A program made the translations under genes and the position numbers. A stretch of 64,000 nt of DNA from positions 266,913-330,912 of the forward strand of contig CACWTU010000006.1 of the NCBI GenBank assembly GCA_902763885.1, given 5' to 3'. Origin of the DNA: an uncultured Bacteroidales bacterium (GTDB lineage: Bacteria; Bacteroidota; Bacteroidia; Bacteroidales; Bacteroidaceae). Positions 54,643 to 63,121 of the stretch are shown piece by piece. The notes under the pieces were generated by a model that worked only from the letters and a program-made list of their open reading frames with translations, did no database searches and was not told the origin of the DNA. Position 1 is the first letter of the stretch; each line of letters opens with the position of its first letter.

Positions 54643-55608
54643 GTGGCACGATTATCCGTAATAATTCCGGTTTACAACTCTATCTCCACCCTTGAAAGAT
54701 GCGTAAACAGTGTACTGGCACAAGAACTTGACGACATTGAGATTATTCTGGTTGACGACGGTTCCGATGACGGTAGTCCAGTCCTTTGTGACGACCTTGC
54801 CCTGAAAGACCCACGGATAAGGGTTATTCACCGTAAAAACGGAGGTTTGAGCGCAGCCAGAAACACAGGCATCGCATCTGCACAAGCCAAATGGCTGGCA
54901 TTCGTGGACAGCGATGACGCTCTGGCCCCAGATACTCTCAAAAGCAATCTTGACTATGCGGAAGAGAATCCCGTAACAGACCTCGTAGAATTCCCTGTAA
55001 CCGTCCGTTACGGATCACCGGACTCTTTCAATTTTGATTTCGAGCCCTATGAAACAAGCGGGACACAAGTATTCACTCACTGGATTCAAAGCCGTGGATA
55101 CAATCACTGTTTTGCCTGTAATAAACTGTTCAGGGCCACGCTTTTTGAAAAGATACATTTTCCTGAAGGGCAGAGTTTCGAGGATGCAGCCATCTGCCCC
55201 GCCATCATCAGGTCATGTCGTACAATAAGATACTCCAACTCAGGACGTTATCTCTATTACGAATCACAGGGCAGCATTACGCACAGATACAGATTCAACA
55301 ATCAGGAACCATTATTCAGACACAACATAACGCTGCTCGATGAGATAACCCGTGAAGGATTCGATATCCGGCCGAGACTTGAATTATGGAGTGTCTGCCT
55401 GAATCTGCTTACAGACCTCAGACGGTGCAAGGATGCCGACTACAAATACATCACAGCCCAGGCTGCTGCTTTGGAATCATTGAAACCGCATCCGGCACAC
55501 ATTTTCCGCTCCGAGCTCTCTTTCAGGCAGAAAATCAAGGTACTTGCAGCGTACTGCATCGGAACCGGAACGGTATGTAAAACATTAGGAATCAGAAAGT
55601 ACTCATGA
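54643..55608 (+). CDS. Glycosyltransferase family 2
   Basis: 321 residues from a GTG start (no nearby ATG gives the GT2 opening MARLSVIIPVYNS). GT-A landmarks: VDDGSDD (38-43), GGLSAARNTGI, and DSDD (89-92), which binds the sugar nucleotide and metal. Adds a sugar to a surface glycan; donor unknown. Followed by a second GT2 with ATGA overlap. Confidence 0.87.
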   Translation: MARLSVIIPVYNSISTLERCVNSVLAQELDDIEIILVDDGSDDGSPVLCDDLALKDPRIRVIHRKNGGLSAARNTGIASAQAKWLAFVDSDDALAPDTLKSNLDYAEENPVTDLVEFPVTVRYGSPDSFNFDFEPYETSGTQVFTHWIQSRGYNHCFACNKLFRATLFEKIHFPEGQSFEDAAICPAIIRSCRTIRYSNSGRYLYYESQGSITHRYRFNNQEPLFRHNITLLDEITREGFDIRPRLELWSVCLNLLTDLRRCKDADYKYITAQAAALESLKPHPAHIFRSELSFRQKIKVLAAYCIGTGTVCKTLGIRKYS

Positions 55609-56582
55609 AAATATCAGTAATCATACCATATTACAATCCGGACAATGATCCGGAGCTGGAGGAGCTGCTCATCATGGCAGCCAAATCTGCTTTGGACAAT
55701 CTGACCGGCATATCTGAGCATGAGGTAATCATAGTAAATGACGGATCGCCTTCAGACCCTAATCTTGATGCCCTTTCAGGTTTCAGCATAAAATATTTGC
55801 GCAGGCCCCACGGAATGTTGGGAGCTGCACGAAACACCGGAATGGATAATGCCACAGGTGATGTAATAACATTCCTTGATGCTGATGACTGTTATTATCC
55901 CAATACTCTTGAACCTTGCCTGAAAGCAATGACGGAAACAGGAGCCGACGTGTTGGGATTCGGAATGGTACGTACGCTAAACCGGGAGACTGCCGTGAGC
56001 CATTCATCGGAAAAACCCGTTTTCAGCAGTCCGGTAAGCGGAAACAATTACATGCTTAATCATAATCTGCCTGGTAGTGCATGCCGATATCTCATCAGTC
56101 TCTCACTCATCAGGAATAACAGCTTACGTTTTGTGGAAAACGCCTTTATTGAGGATGAGGAGTTTACGCCCAGATTAATGCACTTCAGCCAACGTTATGT
56201 CGAGACCACACTCCCCGTGTATGCCTATTGCATACGTGAAGGCTCCATAATCACCACTGAAACGCCTGAAACAATACAGGCCAAATCTGCAGATACACTG
56301 AAAGCCCTTGCCAGCCTGGTTCAGTTCAAAGACCGGCATCAGTCAGAACCTCATGACGGCATTGACCGCAAAATCAATTTTCTGGCAATGGATTATCTGA
56401 GACGCATTCTCAGACGCAAAGACTGGCGCGAAAAGATAGAACCGGGAAAGGATTCGCTCAGACGGATTGGACTATATCCGTTACGCGGACATTATTCCAT
56501 GAAATACAGGTTATTCTCAATACTTTCAAGAAGCAGAGCCGGACTTTTCCTGCTCTATCTTGCTGAAAAAAGATACAAATGA
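55605..56582 (+). CDS. Glycosyltransferase family 2
   Basis: 325 residues, same fold: VNDGSPSD, GAARNTGMDNATG and DADD (92-95). It differs enough from its neighbour to act on another acceptor. Overlaps both neighbours by 4 bp, so the three glycosyltransferases are one coupled operon. Confidence 0.88.
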   Translation: MKISVIIPYYNPDNDPELEELLIMAAKSALDNLTGISEHEVIIVNDGSPSDPNLDALSGFSIKYLRRPHGMLGAARNTGMDNATGDVITFLDADDCYYPNTLEPCLKAMTETGADVLGFGMVRTLNRETAVSHSSEKPVFSSPVSGNNYMLNHNLPGSACRYLISLSLIRNNSLRFVENAFIEDEEFTPRLMHFSQRYVETTLPVYAYCIREGSIITTETPETIQAKSADTLKALASLVQFKDRHQSEPHDGIDRKINFLAMDYLRRILRRKDWREKIEPGKDSLRRIGLYPLRGHYSMKYRLFSILSRSRAGLFLLYLAEKRYK

Positions 56583-57688
56583 AGATTCTGTTATTGGGAG
56601 AATACAGCAATGTGCATAACACCCTGGCCAAGGGCTTGAGGCAATTGGGGCACGAGGTGACAGTAGCCAGTGACGGTGACGGTTGGAAGGATTTTCCACG
56701 TGACATAGACCTAAGCCGCAATTCCGGCAGCATATCATTCCTTTGGAGACTTTTCAAGGCTCTACCTAAGATGCGCGGCTATGACATAGTCCAGCTTATC
56801 AATCCCGTCTTCTTTGAACTCAAAGCAGGGCGTATCATGCCTTTCTACCGATATCTGCGCCGACACAATAAAAAAATTGTCATGGGAGCATTCGGAATGG
56901 ACTACTATTGGGCAAGCGTAAATACAGACATCAGACCATTGCGGTACAGCGATTTCAATTTCGGCGACAAGCCGCGCACTGACATAGAGGCACAGCGTTT
57001 CCGTGACGAGTGGATAGGCACTCCCAAACAGGCACTGAATGAACAGATTGCCCTTGACTGCGATGGTATATCTGCAGGCCTTTATGAATACTGGGCTACC
57101 TACAACCAGGTGCAGACAATCTGTCCCGATGGCCGTCCGATACGTGACAAGATGCGCTTTATCCCCTATCCCATTGTCATGCCTGAAATCTACCGTACAT
57201 CATTCTATGGAGGCCCCGTCAAAATGTTCATAGGTATAAGCCGCAACCGTTCCGCCTATAAGGGAACAGATATAATGCTTAAAGCGGCTGAGCGCCTCAA
57301 GAACAAATACCCTGACAAACTGGATCTCAGAGTAGTTGAAGGGGTTCCGTTTGATGAGTACTGCCGTATTCTTGACGGAAGTGATGTCATTCTTGACCAG
57401 CTATACAGCTACACCCCTTCAATGAATGCACTTCTTGCCATGTCAAAAGGGATAATCGTTGTTGGCGGCGGCGAACCTGAGAATTATGATATACTGAATG
57501 AGACTGAATTACGTCCCATCATCAACGTCCAGCCCAATGAGCAGAGTGTTTATGATGAGCTGGAGCAACTGATACTGCATCCTGAAAGGATATCGGAGCT
57601 GAAACGCCAGTCAGTTGAATACGTAAAACGCCACCATGACTATATCAAGGTGGCGCAGCAATATGAAAAATTCTATTCGGAATTATAA
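56579..57688 (+). CDS. Glycosyltransferase, GT-B (family 4-like)
   Basis: 369 residues. GT-B fold with an N-terminal GEYSNVHNTLAKGLRQLGHEV opening and a C-terminal donor domain (FIGISRNRSAYKGTDIMLKAAERL, then DVILDQLYSYTPSMNALLAMSKG and GGGEPENYDIL). The donor sugar is unknown. Third gene of the coupled set. Its stop shares the palindrome TTATAA with the stop of the convergent acyltransferase gene. Confidence 0.82.
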   Translation: MKILLLGEYSNVHNTLAKGLRQLGHEVTVASDGDGWKDFPRDIDLSRNSGSISFLWRLFKALPKMRGYDIVQLINPVFFELKAGRIMPFYRYLRRHNKKIVMGAFGMDYYWASVNTDIRPLRYSDFNFGDKPRTDIEAQRFRDEWIGTPKQALNEQIALDCDGISAGLYEYWATYNQVQTICPDGRPIRDKMRFIPYPIVMPEIYRTSFYGGPVKMFIGISRNRSAYKGTDIMLKAAERLKNKYPDKLDLRVVEGVPFDEYCRILDGSDVILDQLYSYTPSMNALLAMSKGIIVVGGGEPENYDILNETELRPIINVQPNEQSVYDELEQLILHPERISELKRQSVEYVKRHHDYIKVAQQYEKFYSEL

Positions 57689-59002
57689 CACCCTTTCAGG
57701 AGCGCGTCTCTTCTTAATCTTCCACCTTATGTCTGAAATGAAACGACGGAAGAATATCCCATAGTCATAGAGATATTTGAATGAAGGCAGTGACAAAAGC
57801 AACAGCACTGCAGCAATCTTCCAGTTGAACACAAGGAAGAACACCAGACTCCATATAATCAGCGCCGGGATGGCAAGAGCCATACGCACGCCATATCTTG
57901 CGGTATTATAAAAAGCATCGTCCTTTACACCCCGGAGCACAAGAATGACAGGTATCCATTTGATTGACCCCACCAAACCGCAGAACATGTAATACGGAGC
58001 TCCTATAAGAGCAACCAGGAACTTGAGGAACAGCTTCAATCCGCCGGGCTCATTGGCTATGGAATAGACAGAGATACCATTCTGAATTCTCCATACCCGC
58101 TGTGCATCCACCTTCTTGAACAGTTCACTAGCCTCATCGGGATTATCTTCCCTAAGAGCCAATGCCTCTGCAACGGCATGCTTGTCAACCGCCTGTATGC
58201 GCAGCAATCCTTTCAGCTTCTCCCCTCCGTCCGATTCAATCTGAGCAAGCGTCTTACTGTAATAATCAGGATTATCGGCTTTAAGCTTGACATACTCCCA
58301 GATAGCATCATAATCCTCATCATCGGGTATATATACAATCTGTTCTGCAAGGCTTGCGGTCAGTATCTCACGCAGCTTGAGCAGCAGGACAGGTTCCGGC
58401 TCACTGCTGTTCTCCTTCATGAACTTCGTGATGTTGAGAGGCTTGCCGAAACGCACCAGTACTGTGTTACGGAAACGGAAATAATCACCGTACTCTATTC
58501 CGATGGGCTGAATATAGACAGGTTTCCCCTCTGGAGACTGTGCAATGGCCGATTCTGCGATATGGAATATGCCCTTACTCAATTTCAGAAGCGAGTGCTT
58601 GGGCCTGTGCGTTGCTTCAGGATAAATTATAAAAGGAACGCCGTCCAGAATTACCTCTGTGGCCTGAGCAATTGATTCATTGTTGTGCTTTACGGCATCA
58701 AAACCATCCCTGATGCGGTATATCGGCATCACCTTCAGGAAAGTCAACGCCTTTCTGGCCCAGCTTTTCTTGAAAATATCCGCTCTGGCTACAAACACCT
58801 TACGTATTGACGATGATGACAGGATCACCATAGGATCCATCAACGCATTCGTATGGTTTGCCGCCCATATTACGCTTCCGTCTGAAGGTACATTTTCCTG
58901 ACCTTCAACCTGATATTTACTATATGAGCTTTTGACAGACCAGTCAACAAAGAATTTTAAGAAAGTATAGAACCAACCTTTATCTTGTATGTGTTTACTC
59001 AT
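57683..59002 (-). CDS. PlsC-type 1-acylglycerol-3-phosphate acyltransferase-like protein
   Basis: 439 residues. Acyltransferase motif I reads NHTNALMD (His50, Asp56) and the third block is YPEATHRP (Glu129), close to the NHQNALMD variant common in Bacteroidota. Two C-terminal membrane helices (about 320-400, for example FLKFLVALIGAPYYMFCGL). Acylates glycerolipid or a related lipid. The start overlaps the BASS stop by 4 bp. Confidence 0.85.
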   Translation of the reverse strand: MSKHIQDKGWFYTFLKFFVDWSVKSSYSKYQVEGQENVPSDGSVIWAANHTNALMDPMVILSSSSIRKVFVARADIFKKSWARKALTFLKVMPIYRIRDGFDAVKHNNESIAQATEVILDGVPFIIYPEATHRPKHSLLKLSKGIFHIAESAIAQSPEGKPVYIQPIGIEYGDYFRFRNTVLVRFGKPLNITKFMKENSSEPEPVLLLKLREILTASLAEQIVYIPDDEDYDAIWEYVKLKADNPDYYSKTLAQIESDGGEKLKGLLRIQAVDKHAVAEALALREDNPDEASELFKKVDAQRVWRIQNGISVYSIANEPGGLKLFLKFLVALIGAPYYMFCGLVGSIKWIPVILVLRGVKDDAFYNTARYGVRMALAIPALIIWSLVFFLVFNWKIAAVLLLLSLPSFKYLYDYGIFFRRFISDIRWKIKKRRAPERVL

Positions 59003-59979
59003 TTCTTACGCAAAAATTTTGAAAGGCCGATAGTATCAAATGCAGAGAAACGGAATGCCGTACCAAGCAACAATCCTGAAATGATATGCCAGACGCCCCA
59101 CCATGCCGTTACAAAAGCCATGCCGCCTTTGGCTATCTCCGGCGGAAAGATTCCGGTATTGAACAGCAACAGAAGTCCCAATCCTGAATTCTGGATACCG
59201 GTTTCAAGCGTAACGGCACGACGGTCCTTTACAGGTGTCTTTCCGATTGTAGAGGCCGCATAGCCCACACCAAAACCTACCAGATTGTGAATCAGAACTA
59301 TAATGAAAACATAACCTATATTTTCCTTGAAAAGGATAAAATTCTGCGACATCATCATTCCGGCCACGCACAGAAAGACCACGATGGAGAGATATCTCAT
59401 TATGTCCTTGAGACGTGCCGATGCATTGGGGGCAAACTTTACTGTGATAAGCCCCAACAACACCGGAATACCTATAATGACTATTACAGTAAGTGCAATC
59501 TGTGTAGGCGGAACCTGCAGGGTACGCAGCACATTTCCAGCCGAAGCATCCATATATTTGGCGTACAGGCCACCCCATATAGCATAATTGATAGGTGTAA
59601 AAATCGGAGCGCCGAGTGTAGTAAAGGTACTCATCAGCACAGATAGTTCAGCATTTCCCTTAGCATATGATGTCATGAAGTTTGACACAGCACCACCCGG
59701 ACATGAAGCCACCAATATCAGGCCCATAGCCACTATAGGAGGTACAAAACTGTGAAACAGCACGCAAAGCAGGAATGTCACGAACGGAAATATGAGCCAT
59801 TGGCATGCCAGTCCTATGAACAATGCCCGAGGCCTGTTGAATACGCCACGGAAGAACTGAGGTTTAAGACCAAGTGCAACACCATACATGACCACGGCCA
59901 TAAACAGCATCAACAACCAGTTTCCCGTCCTGTTGAAGTTGATTGTAAGTGTATCCAATTGTTGCAGACTATCGTACAT
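58999..59979 (-). CDS. Bile acid:sodium symporter (BASS) family transporter
   Basis: 326 residues from the ATG at 59979. Nine or ten helices; the motif VASCPGGAVSNFMTSYAKGNAELSVLMS is characteristic of the family (SNXXTYLAXG-type crossover). BASS members carry organic anions such as bile acids or pantothenate precursors with sodium; the substrate cannot be read here. Coupled to the acyltransferase gene. Confidence 0.88.
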   Translation of the reverse strand: MYDSLQQLDTLTINFNRTGNWLLMLFMAVVMYGVALGLKPQFFRGVFNRPRALFIGLACQWLIFPFVTFLLCVLFHSFVPPIVAMGLILVASCPGGAVSNFMTSYAKGNAELSVLMSTFTTLGAPIFTPINYAIWGGLYAKYMDASAGNVLRTLQVPPTQIALTVIVIIGIPVLLGLITVKFAPNASARLKDIMRYLSIVVFLCVAGMMMSQNFILFKENIGYVFIIVLIHNLVGFGVGYAASTIGKTPVKDRRAVTLETGIQNSGLGLLLLFNTGIFPPEIAKGGMAFVTAWWGVWHIISGLLLGTAFRFSAFDTIGLSKFLRKK

Positions 59980-60067
59980 GTTCAGTTCTGATCCGTTCCG
60001 TTTGGAACAAAATTGGGGCAAACTTAACAATTATACTCCAAACGACCAAAATCACGCGGATTGATTG

Positions 60068-60075
60068 TATCTTCG
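60068..60075 (+). promoter_or_regulatory. -7 box (TATCTTCG) upstream of rlmH
   Basis: One mismatch to TAnnTTTG; ends 24 bp before the ATG at 60100. Confidence 0.45.
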
Positions 60076-60099
60076 TAGAGTTAAACATTTCTAACAGCA

Positions 60100-60573
60100 A
60101 TGAAGATTCTCCTTATCGTAGTTGGAAAAACTGACCAGCAATGGCTTACAGAGGGTATCAGCCAATATGCCGACCGCCTCTCACACTACAGTCAGTTTGA
60201 GTTGCAGGTCATTCCCGATATACGCAACACCCGCAGCATGGAAGCGCAGGTGCAGAAAGTGCGGGAGGGAGAACAGATACTGAAACTGCTGCAACCTTCT
60301 GATGATGTCTGGCTGCTCGATGACAAGGGCCGTGAGATGACATCGCCCGAGATGGCCCGATGGCTTGAGAAACGCATGTCGCAATCCACCAAACGCATGG
60401 TATTCATAATCGGAGGCCCGTACGGATTCTCACCTGATGTCTATGACCGCGTTCCGGGCCGACTTTCACTCTCCCGCATGACATTCTCACACCAGATGGT
60501 GCGCCTCATTTTTGTAGAGCAGCTCTACCGTGCTTTTTCAATTTTGAACAACCTCCCCTACCACCATGAGTAA
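60100..60573 (+). CDS. rlmH: 23S rRNA pseudouridine-1915 N3-methyltransferase
   Basis: 157 residues of the SPOUT fold: MKILLIVVGKT opening, FIIGGPYGFS as SAM-binding loop and the C-terminal LSLSRMTFSHQMVRLIFVEQLYRAFSIL. Methylates pseudouridine 1915 of helix 69 in 23S rRNA. Monocistronic with a strong terminator downstream. Confidence 0.95.
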   Translation: MKILLIVVGKTDQQWLTEGISQYADRLSHYSQFELQVIPDIRNTRSMEAQVQKVREGEQILKLLQPSDDVWLLDDKGREMTSPEMARWLEKRMSQSTKRMVFIIGGPYGFSPDVYDRVPGRLSLSRMTFSHQMVRLIFVEQLYRAFSILNNLPYHHE

Positions 60574-60618
60574 TAGTGCTGCCGCACTATTACAATTGAG
60601 AATTGAAAATTGAAAATT

Positions 60619-60651
60619 AAAAAAAAGACGGTCCTATGGATCGTCTTTTTT
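60619..60651 (+). terminator. Intrinsic terminator after rlmH
   Basis: AAAAAAGACGGTCC-TAT-GGATCGTCTTTTTT, a stem with A and T runs on both sides, so it may work in both directions. Confidence 0.88.
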
Positions 60652-60689
60652 ATGTCGCGGGCTTCACGCACCGCATGGCTAATTCTAGT

Positions 60690-60714
60690 GCAAAAGGGGT
60701 CTGTCCCCATTTGC
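60690..60714. repeat. REP-like palindrome between rlmH and the cupin-GNAT gene
   Basis: GCAAAAGGGGTCTGTCCCC and ATTTGC form an imperfect hairpin (stem GCAAA-GGGG/CCCC-TTTGC). Shares the GGG/CTGTCCC core with the repeats at 19969 and 39448, and more loosely with 10345. A second CTGTCCCC follows at 60716-60723. Confidence 0.6.
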
Positions 60715-60735
60715 TCTGTCCCCAATTGCTCGCTC

Positions 60736-62106
60736 TCAGAACAGAAGTTCGTAAGTATCGTAAACAACAGCGCGGGCACCGAATCCCTCTTTCTGCGATA
60801 TCAGACCTTCGTTCAGGTTACTGCCTCCCATAAGCGTGGATGTGCCGTAATCCATATAATGACGGGATTTGAATACATCATCCATCAGAGTGCTGAAAAG
60901 CATGTCAAGTGCACCCGATGCTCGTCCCTGGGCCGATGATGCTATATATTGCGTCTTGGCTACTGTTCCGGTATCATACACCAAAGTACCGGCCACTATC
61001 TCCTGACCGTCCTTTGCTACAAAGAGTCTGATGTTTTCAGGGAATCGGCTCTGAAGCAGTCTGATCTCATCAAGAGTATGCACCGGATGTGATCCGTATT
61101 TTTCCTTAAGCAGTCCAGTCAGAATATTCCAGTAAACCTCAATGTCGCTGTCAAAGTTGCCCTCCACGATAGAGAGCCCGCTCTTGGTAGCTTTCTTGAA
61201 CCCCCGTTTGCGCAGTGTGCTCAACGGAATACGCTTTGTAAGGTCCACTATGGAACTTATCTCACGTTTCTTGATGGTGGCGCCGTTCTGCGAGAGAGCA
61301 TACAGGTCTTCATCGGCAGGTAATGAACTGTATATCCTTGGAACGGGCTTGTAAATCCACCTTACAGCACCAAGATTCTTCTTCATCCACCCGATAGCGC
61401 ATCGGAATACTTCAAGGGCATCCTCTGCCGTAAAGTTCGCTCCGGTTATAATACCACCGTACGTAAGCCCGCCGTGTGACTGAACAGTATTCTCGTCCTT
61501 AAGCCAGTTTGCAGGCAAAAGTGCCAACAACGCACCTTTTTTATAGAACATCAGGGAACAATCCGTAAAGCGGTCAGAATGATAATCCATATATCCCCTG
61601 TCAAACAGGAACGTGCCGTTCTTGGAACTCTTTACAAACCTGTTCCATAATTCCCGATGAGCAGGTTCATATTGAACCGCCACAACATCGTTTGTGCTAT
61701 ACTCCGGATGATCCAGCACATAATCTTCAGTACGGAAAGTATGTGAAGTAAGCACCATAACCGATGAGTTTGGCGCAAAATCCCTCAGTTCACACCAGAT
61801 GCCCGGAGGTAACAATATGCCTCTTGAGGCTGAATCCATCAGTATATCAGCCTTATCGGTTCCGTCATCAATCAACAATCGGAAACTGCCTGTAACAGGT
61901 ATCAGCACCTGTGAGCACTCTATGTGAGAATGACCGCCACGAGTCTTGTCAGCAGGCATGCCATACATCCAGAATACGCGCTCTATATGAAAAGGAATAT
62001 GGTTCACACTCTCAGCAAAAGAGAGCGCGCCCCTGTCATCCTCAAACTTAGGGAAATCTATTATCCTGCAACCGTGAGGCAGTTTGATATCGTTGTCCTG
62101 TGACAT
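60736..62106 (-). CDS. Cupin (FdtA/QdtA-like) and GNAT/FemAB-like fusion protein
   Basis: 456 residues from the ATG at 62106. Residues 12-140 form a cupin domain; RGGHSHIECSQVLIPVTGSF contains His59 and His61, equivalent to the active-site histidines of dTDP-4-keto-6-deoxyhexose 3,4-ketoisomerases (FdtA/QdtA, WxcM-like). Residues about 150-456 look like a GNAT/FemAB acyltransferase domain (FDRGYMDYHSDRF, KATKSGLSI, YGTSTLMGGSNLNEGL). A protein that isomerises and then N-acylates a nucleotide sugar is one possibility; no rmlA/B genes or aminotransferase is in the window. Convergent with rlmH. Confidence 0.85.
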   Translation of the reverse strand: MSQDNDIKLPHGCRIIDFPKFEDDRGALSFAESVNHIPFHIERVFWMYGMPADKTRGGHSHIECSQVLIPVTGSFRLLIDDGTDKADILMDSASRGILLPPGIWCELRDFAPNSSVMVLTSHTFRTEDYVLDHPEYSTNDVVAVQYEPAHRELWNRFVKSSKNGTFLFDRGYMDYHSDRFTDCSLMFYKKGALLALLPANWLKDENTVQSHGGLTYGGIITGANFTAEDALEVFRCAIGWMKKNLGAVRWIYKPVPRIYSSLPADEDLYALSQNGATIKKREISSIVDLTKRIPLSTLRKRGFKKATKSGLSIVEGNFDSDIEVYWNILTGLLKEKYGSHPVHTLDEIRLLQSRFPENIRLFVAKDGQEIVAGTLVYDTGTVAKTQYIASSAQGRASGALDMLFSTLMDDVFKSRHYMDYGTSTLMGGSNLNEGLISQKEGFGARAVVYDTYELLF

Positions 62107-62294
62107 GATTCCAATAACGAAAGCAAGCTTTTCTTGTGTAAAGATACTGCAAACCGAGAGGAGAAAAAACAAGTTTACTTGATTTTTTAGTCCGAGGAGC
62201 AGCGTATCTTATTTAAAGATAACGAATTTTACGCGGCTTTGTTGTTTTTTGAAAAAATATCACTCCAAAACTTGCAGAACTCAAAACTGCTCAT

Positions 62295-62302
62295 TACCTT
62301 TG
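62295..62302 (+). promoter_or_regulatory. -7 box (TACCTTTG) of the tRNA-Ser/tRNA-Glu unit
   Basis: Exact TAnnTTTG match 34 bp before tRNA-Ser. Confidence 0.55.
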
Positions 62303-62336
62303 TGCCCGCTTAAGGATTCCGGATAACGGTTCCCAG

Positions 62337-62423
62337 GGAAGTTTGGGTGAGTGGCTGAAACCAGCAGTTTGCTAAACTGCCGTACGGGTAACCGTACCGG
62401 GGGTTCGAATCCCCCAGCTTCCG
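62337..62423 (+). tRNA. tRNA-Ser (anticodon GCT)
   Basis: 87-nt type II tRNA: acceptor GGAAGTT/AGCTTCC (one T-G pair), anticodon arm GCAGT-TTGCTAA-ACTGC (anticodon GCT), long variable arm (CGTACGG/CCGTACC), T arm GGGGG-TTCGAAT-CCCCC, discriminator G. Reads AGC/AGU. Confidence 0.95.
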
Positions 62424-62453
62424 CCCCCTTAAGCTGACATAACGTAACCGCAT

Positions 62454-62525
62454 GGCGCTTTCATCTAACGGTTAGGATACAAGATTCTCAATCTTGGCAT
62501 ACGGGTTCGATTCCCGTAGGCGCTA
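62454..62525 (+). tRNA. tRNA-Glu (anticodon CTC)
   Basis: 72-nt cloverleaf: acceptor GGCGCTT/AGGCGCT with a G1-T72 pair (seen in Bacteroidota tRNA-Glu), anticodon arm CAAGA-TTCTCAA-TCTTG (anticodon CTC), T arm ACGGG-TTCGATT-CCCGT, discriminator A. Reads GAG. Its 3' end is part of an inverted repeat. Confidence 0.94.
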
Positions 62526-62585
62526 CAAAGAAAGGTCCGATTTTTCGGGCCTTTTTCTTTGTAGCGCCTACGGGAATCGAACCCG
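62502..62585. repeat. Inverted duplication of the tRNA-Glu 3' end and its terminator
   Basis: The last 24 bases of tRNA-Glu and 15 bases after it (62502-62540) recur as reverse complement at 62545-62585, with a 4-nt loop, one substitution and a 2-nt insertion. The inner part (AAAGAAAGGTCCGA with TCGGGCCTTTTTCTTT) also forms a plus-strand terminator for the tRNA pair. It looks like a scar of insertion or excision at the tRNA 3' end, a common integrase target. Confidence 0.85.
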
Positions 62586-62770
62586 GTGCCCTAAAGGGCA
62601 CTGGCCGCTAAAGCGGCTTCGGGTCCCATCTTTTTAGTTTGCTTTGCAAACGCGCTCATTTCATTCGCTTGGCGGCCTACCCGGCCGCTCTCGCTCGGGG
62701 ACTCGCTCGCCCCAATACGTTTGTGACGCAAAACGAAACGACCCCTTTGCGTCACGACCCCTTTGCGTCA
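62586..62770. repeat. Palindrome and direct-repeat debris downstream of tRNA-Glu
   Basis: In the 596-bp gene-free stretch after tRNA-Glu: hairpin GTGCCC-TAAA-GGGCAC (62586-62601), GGCCGCTAAAGCGGC, and a 16-bp tandem repeat ACGACCCCTTTGCGTC (62738-62753 and 62754-62769) that pairs with GTGACGCAAA just before it. From 62771 to about 62940 I see no convincing gene; possible reading frames are short and unlike any family I know. Confidence 0.6.
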
Positions 62771-62994
62771 AGCAAGGTGAACGAACACTGCAGGATCAAA
62801 AGCTACCCCTCAACCTCATCGTCAAGCATTCACGTATCCCACGTCCGAAGGTCATCACGCTCCTGGCTCGACTCATCCGTTTCCGCGTTGTTCATTGGGA
62901 GTATTGCAACCAGCAGTTCGCATTTACCTTTTAAGATTTTTTATAATTTAGGCATAAAAATTCACACAATTATTTTCTTTTCAAAATTATTGTG

Positions 62995-63002
62995 TATGTT
63001 TG
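62995..63002 (+). promoter_or_regulatory. -7 box (TATGTTTG) upstream of the terminal lipoprotein
   Basis: Exact TAnnTTTG match; the transcript would have a leader of about 112 nt. Confidence 0.45.
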
Positions 63003-63121
63003 TAGCCGAAAGGCTGCGAAAACGAACGAAGCAGCAAGAGGCAATATGCTTGCATGGATTGAAAATGGTGTGTAACATTTATCAATAACTCATTATTATT
63101 AACATCTAAACCCAAACAATT

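Noticed and set aside
62338-62525. Possibility that the tRNA-Ser/tRNA-Glu pair is part of a prophage tRNA array
   Set aside because: No phage genes nearby, and both have normal chromosomal tRNA structure.
62639-63088. Open frames of 96 and 149 codons after tRNA-Glu
   Set aside because: They run through palindromes and repeats, show no conserved motif and have overlapping competitors; likely chance frames in debris.
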